The notes under the pieces are model-generated. The model was not told the DNA's origin, searched no databases, and saw only the letters and a list, made by a program, of their open reading frames with translations. Shown here one piece after another: positions 23,060 to 33,020 of a stretch of DNA of 64,000 nt. Numbering within the stretch: position 1 is the stretch's first letter; the number at the start of each line of letters is the position of its first letter. Source of the DNA: Crotophaga sulcirostris (taxonomy: Eukaryota > Chordata > Aves > Cuculiformes > Crotophagidae). The position numbers were made by a program, and so were the translations under genes. The stretch covers positions 3,914,822 to 3,978,821 of the forward strand of contig VYZB01000024.1 of NCBI GenBank assembly GCA_013397455.1. The letters are read 5' to 3'.

Positions 23060-26000
23060 AAGTATAAAAAGTGCAACAGTGCCAAGAAGATAAATTGACA
23101 GCTTCTTTTGCCTTGGGATGTTGGATCCTTGCAGATAAGGAGCTGCCCAGCTATGGCTCTTGGGAAAAGGACTATTGAACCCCCATTTCCTCCACAATAG
23201 GAGCCATTGGATGGAAAAAACTTGGCTCCTTCTCTATCTTTGCAACTTTACTCATACGCGTCTCTTAGAATTGACCAAAAGGAATATTTCATACTCAGCA
23301 AAGCAAAATATTTTTTTCTTTCATGTAGAAAGAAATTAACTAATTAGAATTAACTAATAACCCTGGATGGTGCCATCTTTCTAGGAATGGCTTTTGAGTA
23401 GGCTGTACACAGCAATGGTTTATCTAATGACTTGCTTTTCTTATACAGCCTTTACTATAACAAAATTACAAGCCGTTTTTTGTTTATTATCTTTCTTTCA
23501 TGTACACTGATGCAGTTGTAGTTATATGGGTGTAGAACTGACGTGACGTAAGTCCAATCACTATTTCTACTATAACTTGCATACATCAATATTAATTCAT
23601 TAATCCTCCTGGAGCCTCCTTCAGCAAGCAATGGAAATGCTGAAGACACAATAGAAATCTGCAGCAGAACTAGAAAACGAATGAAGTCCTCTGTATTTTG
23701 GTCTAGTGCCCTGACAACACTTTCTCTTCTTACTCCTTGTAACAAGAGTATGCTTTGCAGCATTTTTATTATTTTAATGCTTGTGTAATTCAAACCTCTG
23801 TTACTTGTTCTTCTGGCCTTGTCGATTAATTGGTCCCTGCCTTCCTTTCTGTATCTAGAGACATTTTCTTATTCCACTTAGCTTTTCACTGGGCTGAAAT
23901 TCCCCATTCCCTTAGGCTTTTCCCAGGTTACACAGATGTCTCATTCTTGCTGCCCCCCTGAGTTCTCCGCCCCAGTTTCAGTCCTTCAGGAAGTTCAGCG
24001 CCCATCTCATCCTCCCCTTGCTACGATAGAGAAGTGTTTGAACACATTCTCCCTACAGAACAGATTCGAACTAGACTTCAAGAAGTCAACAGCTGCTTTG
24101 GGCCATTGAAATGACAAAGCTGGTTCTGGTTCTGCAAACTCACAAAGTTTTAAAATGCACCTAATGAAATTTTGGCTTTGGATATCCCCTGCCTATGAGT
24201 ATTTGATCTGCTTCACAGCTTTGAGTCCCACAGTTATTTACAACTAGCTATTTGTATACTCAATGGGCTCCACTGTGTGAGGAAGCTGTTTAAAAATACA
24301 TTCTAAAGAGATTATTTCACTTTATGTGTTTTTTTTGCCAGCAGTGTGGTTTTTCAAAATGTTTTTTAAAACCTGTGCAGTGCACAACTATGAAGTTGTA
24401 ACTTAAAAGATGAAGCAGAGCCCTTCACTTGCCGAGTGTGCTCAAGGGAGCTGCTGTTGGAGCACATTGCAAGCCCTGTGCAGCACTGCTTGAAGGCTTC
24501 GTGGGATTTTTTGCTTCCCTGTGTAGGAAAAACAGTGATAAGATTGTGCAGAAGCAGGAGTGAAAGGTTATTTAAAAATTGCTTCAATATGGCCCTTGCT
24601 ATAACATTATCTGAATTGGCCTGCATATTTAAAAGAGAATTAGCCATAATGATCTCACTCTGTCACTTTTCCTTTTGTTTCTACTTTTCCCAGGAAAAAA
24701 AAATTGGTTTATCAACAAAGTTCGGTGAGGTTTCTGCCTAGATCTCCCGTGTCTGACCCATCTCTCCACCGCATCCGTGTCTGCCCTGGGAAGGAGCGCG
24801 AAGGGCACTCGCAGAGATGGAAACCGGCATCAACAAAATCATTCCCATCTAATCCTGCCGTCCTGATTAATGTCTGCTACCTCAAAAGGGATGAACTCTG
24901 TCAGCCAGGTCCAGCTGCAAGGGGAGCTGAGTGTGCCACTTTGTCAGTGGCTTCTCGGTTACAGCAAAGCAGCCAGCATAGAGATCCCGTGGGCTAGGAA
25001 AGGAATCATGATTTCACAGCTGGGTGGGAGCGGTCTCCCAAAGGACATTTGCTTGCAGCAGACAAAACAGCTGTGCAGGGAAGCTGAAAATTATGGGACT
25101 TCAGACCATCATCAAGCCCTGCAAACATGTTCGCTCACTGCTCAATCTCCAAAGTAGCAAATATATCACATTCTTAAAAAAACCACTAAAATCTCATTTT
25201 ACAAAATTTATTTTTTAGCTGGATCACACTGAAGATTATTTGAATAAAATAACAGACCTATTTTTCCTGTCCTATAAATTAAAAGAAATGTTCAGCTTGG
25301 ACCAATATTTTTGGTCACATTATAAAAGAAAAGGAAACAAAGAAACGTGGATTTTTTATGGAAACATAGATAGCAGTTGCTAAAATTCTCAATAGCAAAC
25401 TGGTGTCTACAAGTTTTATGCAAACATGCTTTACATGTACCGTAGCAGTAATGGGTGGCTGAGCCCCTTGTTTTCAAATGACTTGCTAAAAGCAGCTTTC
25501 TGGCCACAAGACAAGAACAGTTTCAGTTATTCAACTTTAATTTTGCTAGAAGCTTTCCTACCCTGTCATAAATTCTGTGTGCAGAATGCTGTGACAATGA
25601 ATTCCTTAAAAGCATGTACAAGTAGCATAAGGTTTCTAAGGAGAGTTAATATCTGTTATTTAAGCAGCTGATTTATCCAAAAGCATGTTTGCTTTTTTTC
25701 CAGCCAGATTTCTTGGTTTGAATTTGATTTGTATAAAATCTCAGGACAACATATCTATTCAAAATAATCATGATGAATTCAAAGGGTTTTCAATGTTCTT
25801 CTCAAGCCTGTAGAAATTTTTAAAAATTATAACCCTCAGTAGTTCCTGCTGGATTTTGTGTGCCACACATTGAGCAGAATTAGTTTTGTTCTTTTTCCTC
25901 ATTGGCTCCATCTGAACAAAATTCTCCAGTTTTGCATTTGCTGCCCAAAAATCCTTTTAGCCTCCTTCTTCTCTGCCTTAAGGTTTCACAAGTATTAAAT

Positions 26001-26980
26001 TCCATACTGAAAAAAGTTTTCTTCACACACTTCCATACAATTCCATACAAAAAATGTTTGGAAGGTGAAGTAACATTCCAAATGCTAGAAATCATCTGAA
26101 AGGGAACATTAATTGGGGTATGTAGCTTAATTATTTTTTTCAAGGAAAAAAAAAACCTCTTACACACTTCTTAAGCAAAAAATTTGGATAAAAAAATAAA
26201 GAAGCTAGAAGTGGCTGGAAAAGATCTTCTGAGGAGTGATTATTTTTTTCCCCACTAGCAAAATAGGTATGGAAAATGTAAGTATGCACAGCTGTGTTTA
26301 TTCCAATGATTAGACTTTCTATTTCTCTGTGACCTCTCTGCATTGAGCTGGCAAGACACCTGGGTATGCTTAGAAGTGTCTCATTCATACATTTACATTT
26401 ATTCAACTCGGACCTTTCTTTTTCCCTCCTAGCCCCTTTTCTTCTCTAAAAAGACCACAGGGGAGGAAAAACAGTAACAACAAAAAAAAGGACAATCTAG
26501 TGCACTCCTTCCTCTGTCTATTTTTTTCCTGTTTGCAAGGTGTTGGTAGAGACACTACCTTGTGCCCTTCCATATTTTAAATGAAAGTATTAGCACTAGT
26601 TTAATAGTGCAGAGAAAACCTTATTTTTCAGGGCTTTTTCAGGCTGAACCAGAGGGAAGAGGTAGCTGCAGTATATCACGTAATGTGCACATGTGTGGTA
26701 CCAGGAGTGCAGTAGAAACTAAGCCCCACTTGTCTGCATTCGCTGTGCTCTACTTCTGCACTTGTATTTTATTTATGCAAAGTATGTGTGCTTGTATAAT
26801 TTGGGCTATCCTTGCACTAGTGCCCAACTGCTGTGGTTGATATTGACAGAAGCTTAACTCATATTGAGAGATTTGCTTACAAAATAAAGAGGGTTGGTAC
26901 AGAAATTTTGCAGCCCAGACTATGTTACTGATGTAGAAGTGATAGAGGAATTAAAGGTTTTCCTCACTATCATCAAAGAA
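23060..26980. other. Gene-free AT-rich DNA
   Basis: No supported gene. TTAACTAAT occurs twice with a TAGAA spacer at about 23336-23358 and a short TTCCATACAA tandem pair at about 26032-26052. Frames of up to 112 codons (minus strand 23455-23793, plus strand 24436-24741) have no recognisable product. CCCAG at 24693 after a pyrimidine tract and TTCG/GTGAGG at 24724 could frame a tiny 30-base exon, but this is too weak to call. Confidence 0.5.
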
Positions 26981-27058
26981 GTTTGGTACAGAGCTGAAAT
27001 TCCCCCTAGATCTTTTGAGTCCTAATCCAGTGCCCTACCTGCTACTTCAACGTTCCTC
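26981..27058 (-). repeat. MIR-like SINE fragment, minus strand
   Basis: GGTACAGAGCTGAAATTCCCC followed by GAGTCCTAATCCAGTGCCC and CTGCTAC follows the reverse complement of the tRNA-derived head of MIR-type SINEs ('gcagagctgggattcgaaccc..ctgactcctaatccagtgctctaaccactac'). Only about 80 bases are preserved. The similarity is good enough to be confident of the superfamily but not the subfamily. Confidence 0.6.
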
Positions 27059-28356
27059 TACAAGTATGCATTAGGTTTGGAGGCAGAGCTGCTTCTGAGA
27101 GTGTCCAAGCTCCAAAACGTAGTCATATCTGTTTCTCTTCTATTATCATTGAAACCAAAAGCGGAATTTCCGCTAATTGAAAGGTGCCATAACAATTCAA
27201 GACTGATTCCCTCAAATTTATTATAGTTCCTCTCCGTGCTTCTTTGGATATCTAAGTATTTCAGAGGACTAAATACTGACTGCAAACTGTACATCCAGCT
27301 CTTCTTTTAATAACCGTTTCCTAACATATTGTTTGTTTCCTTAGAGTTACTATAAATTTAAACTGAAGAAATATGACTGAATATACACAGAATTAGAGTA
27401 AATGAAATTACAATGAGAAGTATCTGTACATAAGGCACTCGTTTTCCTTTCAAGCTGTCTGAATTCATTAGCTGGCCTTCATACTGTGTGCTGTGTACAA
27501 TACAATATCTTGTATATCCTCTACTGTCAAATTAGCTTTCTTTTTCTGCTTCAAAACCATAACTCAAAAGATCTGATCTGTTATTGGGTATTAGTGAAAA
27601 TTGTGTTTGACTCACTGTTTTGATCATTTCTACAGGAATTGTTTAGGAAGGGGTGACTCCCTTACATATATTAATTTTTACTTTCTATATGATTAGGATG
27701 TGTTTGTGTTTGCCATATTAGTTATCTTTTGTAGGTGTCAGTCCGGAGCAGGGCTGAGTGTCCAAAGTTTTCCACTGGGGTCAGTAGCAGTTGCCCATGC
27801 TCAGCAGCCAACTGGAATGCCCTTCTCATGCAGAATCAAACTCTGTGTTGTCAGAATGTATTTATAAACACAATCTAAAGAGAGAAATACTGGGAAATTT
27901 CTCACACCCTCACTCTACAGCAAAGATGAAAAATCCTGAAACTCAAAACCAAGAAAACTCAACATGGTAACCTATCTCTTCATATGCCCCCCAACACCAT
28001 CCTTCACATCTGGGGAAATGTAGGGAGATCAAAAAGACTTCACAGCAGAGCAATGCTGTAATTACATTTGTATAGAAGTATAAAGAAAAGAGATAAATGG
28101 GTTTCTGTGTATTGGTTTGCCCGCCTTTGGTTAGCCTGGGAATGCACTGGAATCTGTGCAGCCAGGTCTTTATAGTTTGGTTACGGAAAAGGGACATAAG
28201 CAACTTTGGCAACACACAAGGTGGCAGAAAGTGTGGCGAGTAAATGAGAATGAAAGTCAGGAATAGAAATAGCTAGGCTAGAATGAGAGGGAGAAAAAGC
28301 AGTAGTGGGGATGCCGTTGAAATATTTTCTTCACACTTGAACTGGAAAACTCTTCA
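27059..28356. other. Gene-free AT-rich DNA
   Basis: No gene, RNA gene or clear transposon. Short frames (78 and 90 codons, both minus strand) have no recognisable product. The final bases carry the left target duplication of the LTR at 28361. Confidence 0.55.
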
Positions 28357-28819
28357 GGTGTGTATGGGCCATTGGGGAAGAATTATGAGGAGACTAGGTG
28401 ATGCACACTGTTCAGACTTCCCACACTCGTACCAAAACGTGCTGCAAAAATAACTTTATTTTCGCTTTAGCCGGCAGCTAGAATGTAAGTAATATCATGC
28501 ATGTGGCTTCACTGTTCACCAATCATATGAATACAAGAATAAGTAGCCAGGCCAATCCATCGCTTGCATGCATCAATCATGTACCCAGCTAACACATAAA
28601 AGCTAAGATACGCCAGACCCTATGCTCCTCACCATGGGTCAAATCTTGGTGGTACCATGAACATCTCCCAACTGCTGCTAACCTCCACTCGGTCTTTGTT
28701 GGGGAGCCCCAAGCAGATTGTGAGGTAATAAAGTCCTATTTTCTGACCTTGTCTTGCATTGTCTCTGCATATTCTGACTTGCCTCTGGGGGTGCAAAGCC
28801 CCCCGTCCCTTACCAGGTG
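28357..28819 (+). mobile_element. Solo LTR (28361-28815) with 4-bp target duplication, ERV1-like
   Basis: The 455-bp element begins TGTATGGGCCATTGGGG and ends CCCTTACCA. The reverse complement of its end (TGGTAAGGGACGGGGGG) pairs recognisably with its start, as expected of LTR termini. It is bracketed by GGTG at 28357-28360 and GGTG at 28816-28819, a 4-bp duplication typical of gammaretrovirus-like (ERV1) insertions. Internal order fits U3-R-U5: CCAAT-type motifs near 28517 and 28551, a CATAAAAG TATA-like box at 28595-28602, AATAAA at 28727-28732, then a short GT/TC-rich U5. No internal retroviral sequence or second LTR is present. I do not recognise the exact family. Confidence 0.7.
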
Positions 28820-29210
28820 GGACGTTTAATATGAAGCCAGACAAAGTACTAGGTTGTATGTTCATGTTACTAACCTTGTGTTTTACGGGAATGAGCTGGT
28901 ACTGAAAGGAGTAGATGCATGAAGTAGATTCCTCTGGTGGCAAAGGTGATTTAGCAGGTTTCCACTACCTCAATAAAACTTTTTGAATTAAGGAAAATAA
29001 CAACAATTTCTTTTCAACCCCTAGTATTTTGAAAATTTGGATCACCTCACCCAGTTTTTAACATTGTTGTAAAGAACTTGTCCTGCTGAGCAGGAACAGC
29101 GAGCTGGGGGTGCCATAGGTGGCAGTTATAGAGAACACCGGAGAGAAATGTCCCCTGGGCTACCAGAGGAACCACATGCTCTAAGTACCCTTGACAACTT
29201 CATAGGGATT
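28820..29210. other. Gene-free DNA with a small hairpin
   Basis: TCCTGCTGAGCAGGA at 29081-29095 is a 7-bp stem around one base. Otherwise nothing recognisable is present. The composition begins to shift toward GC at about 29090. Confidence 0.5.
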
Positions 29211-29569
29211 TCTCTCTGCTCAGTGGATGGAGATAGAAGGAATGACTCTTGGAGTTTGCTGTCCAGAAGCATCCAAGGGATTTAAGGACCAGCCCCCAAG
29301 AAAATGCAATGGGCAGCAGGTGCCTGGATCTTCCAAACCCTTTGATATCATGCCTTGGAGGAGCCCAGGGACAGCCTCCCCCTGCGATGGGCTGGGTAGG
29401 CCGTGGCTCTGGGAGCCCAGCTGTCCTGCAGAGCCAACGCAGCAGAGGCCGCACCGAGGTGGGGAGAGCCGAGGGGCACCAGGGGAGCAGGTTTATGAAG
29501 CTCCTTTGAGCTCAAAGCATTTTGCGAGGGGTGGGGAAGGGCTGGCTCCCCAACCTCAGGTTGAAAGGA

Positions 29570-29590
29570 GGGCTGGAGGGAAGGGGTGGG
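29570..29590 (+). other. G-quadruplex motif
   Basis: Four G runs of three or four (29570-29572, 29578-29580, 29583-29586, 29588-29590) are separated by loops of 5, 2 and 1 bases, satisfying the standard intramolecular quadruplex pattern on the plus strand. Confidence 0.5.
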
Positions 29591-30103
29591 AACGGGCAGT
29601 GGTCCATGCCCTGGCCCTGGGCAGAAAGGTGGTTCATTTGCCGCCTTCACCCCTCCCACCTCGCAGCCACATTAAAGCCCGATTATCCACGTTTGATGTC
29701 GGTGGGGCAGGGCCCCGCTACCCGCTGCTCCCGGATCCCTTCCCCGAGGGGCCGCGTTACCCCGGCGTGCACTGGCCCATTCGGGGTGGGGTTCGCGGGA
29801 GGTGCCCGGCAGGTGGGGGCGCAGGGCCGGCACCCTCAGCCCCACACACTGCTGGCTTCATCCTCCAGAGAGATGTCACTCCCTCAGCCTCGGGGGGACG
29901 GTGGTGGCTGTGAAGCGTCCCCGCCTGGCCCTGTCGTGGCTGCGAGCTCCCTGGAGTGGTGGCTTCAGCCAGGTGGGAGCCCTGGGTGCCCACAGCACCA
30001 CGGGCCCATGGGCCACCCCAGCCCTCTGCTCCCAGCGCTGCCAGCCCCAGACCAGGAGAGGAGGAGGGATGCCCAGCTTCTCCAAGATGAGCTGAGAATC
30101 CAA

Positions 30104-30124
30104 GGGGAAGGCGGGAGGGAAGGG
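30104..30124 (+). other. G-quadruplex motif
   Basis: Runs of G at 30104-30107, 30113-30115, 30117-30119 and 30122-30124 with loops of 5, 1 and 2 bases satisfy the quadruplex pattern on the plus strand. Confidence 0.5.
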
Positions 30125-30702
30125 AGAAGACTGAATTGACCCCTTTTTCCCCTTACCATTCACATGCTCACAGATTTTTATCAGGCTTTTTAGCTGCAGG
30201 GCAAAGCGTTTCTTTATAGTTCCTTCCAAAGGGCTGCCGCTGCCAAATCCGGGCTGTGGTTGGAGCAGCTGTAGCCCATCCCCCAGGCCCTGCACACCCC
30301 TGCTCGGGAGCAGCCCCCCAGGAGGCCCCCACTTGCTGGCAGGGAGGAGATTCGGTATCCTCCAAGGCCTCTGTGCTCGCGGTGCTGTGGGCATTTTGTG
30401 AGGGGTTTTGCCAGCTTTGGCAAAAGCTCAAATGCAGGTGGTTGCTGCATCCCTGCCCCCTGGCACCCTGGGCACCGCTGGCTCCCCTGAGTGAAGGCCG
30501 CAAGCACCCCTTGTCCCGGACCAGGGCTTACTGGCCAGCCCATGGGTACCCTGAGCTGCTGGTGCTCCTGGGATGCCAAGGGGCAGGTGGAGGAAAGCCA
30601 GGTGTGAAACCCACAGTGATGGGCAGCAGGACGTGCCCAGCATTGCTACCTCCTCCCTGCCAAGCCCAACGCAACTGTTGCCTGGGTGGCATCCCCGGGA
30701 AA

Positions 30703-30724
30703 GGGGCTGCGGGTGGGGAGGGGG
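30703..30724 (+). other. G-quadruplex motif
   Basis: Runs GGGG, GGG, GGGG and GGGGG with loops of 4, 1 and 1 bases form a strong plus-strand quadruplex motif near the downstream edge of the GC-rich block. Confidence 0.55.
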
Positions 30725-30780
30725 CACGGTGAGCTGGGGCTGAGCAGTTCTGCCCTCTCCCAGGGCTCAAGACAAGAGGG

Positions 30781-31332
30781 TCACATTCTTGTAAGCAGAA
30801 TTAGACACTTTTATGGCCTGTCTGGGGCTAGTTTCTCTTTCTCCAGGGTTTTTCTTTCCCTCCCCAGCGGATACGTGCTCGTTTGTAATAGGAAGGTTCA
30901 TTGTTTTCCTGTCTGATATTTCTTTGATTACTTAAAAAGAAATCCCAGAGGCTTGTTTTCACAAAATAGTGATTGCATAATTGATGTGATTATGATGTAT
31001 TTTGCTGTGTCACTGCGGCTCGGTTGATTATTTTGAGAAGCTCTGAGCACTGTTAACGCTGCCATGCGTTGTGCCTGCGTGGCCTGGGCTCTCGTCCCCC
31101 TCCACATGTTTATAGGAGCCTTGCAAACACCCTTTTCTCCAGTGGGAACTGTGTGAGACCCTACTCAGTGCAAGGAAAAGGATGCAGACCCACAAATGGC
31201 TAATACTAATAAAATGATGAATACTATGGGGTGAGCTGCAGAGCTCCTTCTGGTTTAAAGAATGTCTTGCTGGTGTGAATAATCTCCCTAAAATCAGATT
31301 TATCATGTGGGTGAGTACACAAGTAAAATCAT
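30781..31332. other. Gene-free DNA, possibly regulatory
   Basis: The part at 30905-31030 is AT-rich with TGATTACTTAAAAAG, TGATTGCATAATTGATG and GATTATGATG words, CpG-poor apart from a GCGGCTCGG at the end, and non-repetitive. It resembles a conserved non-coding element by composition. No gene is visible. Confidence 0.3.
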
Positions 31333-31460
31333 AGGGCCAGATTCTAGACTCTTTCTCTGGCTAAAAATGTACAGATAAAGCAAATGCAGAGCAGCCAGGT
31401 GTGCTGGAAATAGAATCTCACTGATTAAAAAAAGTGCAGCAAATCATTGAAGTGAATTAT
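31333..31460. repeat. Degenerate palindromic amniote repeat, possible
   Basis: GGGCCAGATTCTAGACTC at the left edge matches the terminal words of an old palindromic, MITE-like repeat common in reptile and bird DNA ('gggccagattctgatctc..'). The rest is diverged, although CATTGAAGTGAATT near 31447 could be its central 'attgaagtcaat' word. I give no family name because I cannot align it. Confidence 0.35.
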
Positions 31461-31833
31461 TAATTATACCTGAAATGTGTCAGCTAGCTGCAGGTAGGAA
31501 TACTTAAGACCTCACCCAGGGAAGCTGTGCAAGAGAGGATCACCTTCTCTTTTCTTGGCTAGAACTTTTTAATTATTTTTGGCTTGAGGCTAGAGACCAT
31601 CCTAAGAGACCTTTCTTTGTCCTGGAGACATTTTTTTCCATTTCTTTTCTATTTTCTCCTTTCTTTTCCTTTTAATTCAGGAATGAAACATTGCTCTCAG
31701 TAAAGCTTCTTTGGCCAAATTTCCAGATTTCTGAACCTTTTGTTTTTCTCAACATGTGTGCAATTTTCACTATTTTTGTCCAGCAGTGACCTCTGGAATT
31801 CCAGAATAATTTTCCCTCCCCTTCCTGGTGCCC
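31461..31833. other. Gene-free DNA with a pyrimidine-rich tract
   Basis: A TTAATTATACC site and a CAGCTAGCTG palindrome (31481-31490) occur near the left end. A largely polypyrimidine run occupies about 31627-31675. No gene or transposon is recognised. Confidence 0.5.
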
Positions 31834-31900
31834 TCACGTGACCCAGGAACACAAACATCTGAGAGACCTCTGGGCATCTTCACATCTGCTGGTATATAAG
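31834..31900 (+). promoter_or_regulatory. E-box and TATA box cluster, candidate promoter
   Basis: TCACGTGA at 31834-31841 is a perfect 8-bp E-box of the type bound by USF, MITF/TFE and related bHLH-zip factors. TATATAAG at 31893-31900 is a good TATA box 52 bases downstream, on the plus strand. Transcription would be expected to start near 31925. No open frame or first-exon splice donor was recognised downstream, so the assignment is tentative. Confidence 0.27.
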
Positions 31901-32385
31901 ATCAGAGGCATTGTGTGATGTATTTTTAACAGCAGGTGTTGGGCTTGGAGAAGGGTGTGTAGGGTTTTGAGGGGCTGGGCAGAATCTGCACTTAATTCTT
32001 AGTTCCCAGGCTATTTAGGAACAGCTTAAAAACAGAGTTAATCTGTTTGTACAAATTTAACATTGTAAAACCACAATAAGGAATTGCTAATCGAGTGCAA
32101 GCCTGGATTTAGTTTCAGCTTTGCATCATTGCTGTCCTAAAAAACCAAAAAAACTCACCCAAACCAAAAGAAAACCACCATCAAACTTTAAAGCTGAGTC
32201 CAAGATTCTAGTTTACAACTTATTTTCATGAAATACTATTGATTGATTACTTGAAGCCTGTTAATTATTATTTAGTCATGGTTTTCAACACAAACTCCTT
32301 ACAGCAGCAAAACAAACAGTGTGGATGTTTTATCTTTTGCCAATTAACACAGTTTGAACATGACTTAAAATAGGCTGTTAGCTCA
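31901..32385. other. Gene-free DNA
   Basis: No gene or repeat recognised. An A/C-rich stretch with AACCAAAA-like words runs at about 32139-32180. Confidence 0.5.
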
Positions 32386-32495
32386 GGGTCTGATTCATGA
32401 CTGCATCTCTCCCAGTTGTGCCGCTGTAATTCTGTTGATTTCCATGGCATTGCAAGAACCTCAGTGCAAAATGAGATAAATGCTTCTTCTAATTG
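32386..32495. repeat. Degenerate palindromic MITE-like amniote repeat
   Basis: GGGTCTGATTC at the left, 'ctcccagttgtgccgctgt' and TGTTGATTTCCATGGCATTGC in the centre follow the order of an old palindromic repeat frequent in reptile and bird genomes ('gggtctgattctcctctcacttac..actccattgacttcagtggagtt..'). The centre around TTGATTTCCATGG corresponds to its symmetric 'attgacttcaatgg' word. The match is diffuse, the family unnamed. Confidence 0.5.
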
Positions 32496-32962
32496 AGACC
32501 CCCCCCATCCATGTGTAAACGAGCCCATGGCACACCAAAGCCTCACAAGTGACTCTCTTCCATGGTCCATTAGTAGAAATTTAGCTTCTAAATTAGACAA
32601 ACAGTATAAGCAGAGTGTTTTCCCCAAAATATCATTGCAATCCTATTTTCACAGAAATCTCTCTCAAATTTTTTTATCAGACAAATCTAAAATGGTGCTT
32701 AGTGTTCAGTTATCTGCCAGATATAAATGGCATAAATGGATGATTACTTTAAATACATCTTCTCTGAGAAGGGAGTTATGGGACCTCACAAAAGCATCAA
32801 GCTGTGACTACTTTCAGGAAATCACCTGGAAATAAATAAGATGATAAAGGTTGCTTGCAAGTCCTTAGATTCTTGTTGCCTTTTTAGGCAGATAATTGAA
32901 TTCAGTATGAGCTGTGATTCCTTTCTGGTATCACTAAGGAATAAATTATTTATTATTTGGGA
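32496..32962. other. Gene-free AT-rich DNA
   Basis: A run of seven C occurs at 32501-32507. A 102-codon frame at 32527-32835 has no recognisable product. The right edge may include diverged CR1 sequence continuing from the tail at 32963. Confidence 0.5.
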
Positions 32963-33020
32963 GAAGAGACTGAATGACCTCGCAGGTCCTTTCAGTCACA
33001 GCATCTATGATTATAAATTC
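32963..33020 (+). mobile_element. CR1 LINE 3' tail, plus strand
   Basis: GAGACTGAATGACCTCGCAGG followed by TCCTTTCAGTCACAGCATCTATGATTATA is a close match to the 3' end of avian CR1 LINEs ('..gactggatgacctc..aggtcccttccagccc..attctatgattctatg'). CR1 elements end in short ATTCTATG-type repeats, of which one degenerate copy remains. It is a 5'-truncated relic with no coding content. Confidence 0.75.

Larger units (their letters stand above)
29211..30780. other. GC-rich block with CpG-dense core
   Basis: Base composition changes sharply from the AT-rich surroundings to GC-rich. The core at about 29677-29835 contains 17 CpG dinucleotides by my count in roughly 160 bases, close to what a CpG island requires, while its flanks are CpG-poor but still GC-rich. 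Long overlapping frames exist on both strands (228 codons at 29227-29913, 205 at 29522-30139, 172 on the minus strand at 29876-30394). They are explained by the scarcity of stop codons in GC-rich DNA. I see no domain, conserved start context or convincing splice structure. The block may be a promoter, an orphan CpG island or a GC-biased-conversion hotspot. Confidence 0.5.

Noticed and set aside
24694..24723. 30-base micro-exon between CCCAG and GTGAGG
   Set aside because: The interval is mostly an A run and no partner exons or conserved frame are visible.
29227..29913. 228-codon open frame as a gene
   Set aside because: It lies in a GC-rich block where stops are rare, overlaps comparably long frames in other registers and on the other strand, and shows no domain or splice context that I recognise.
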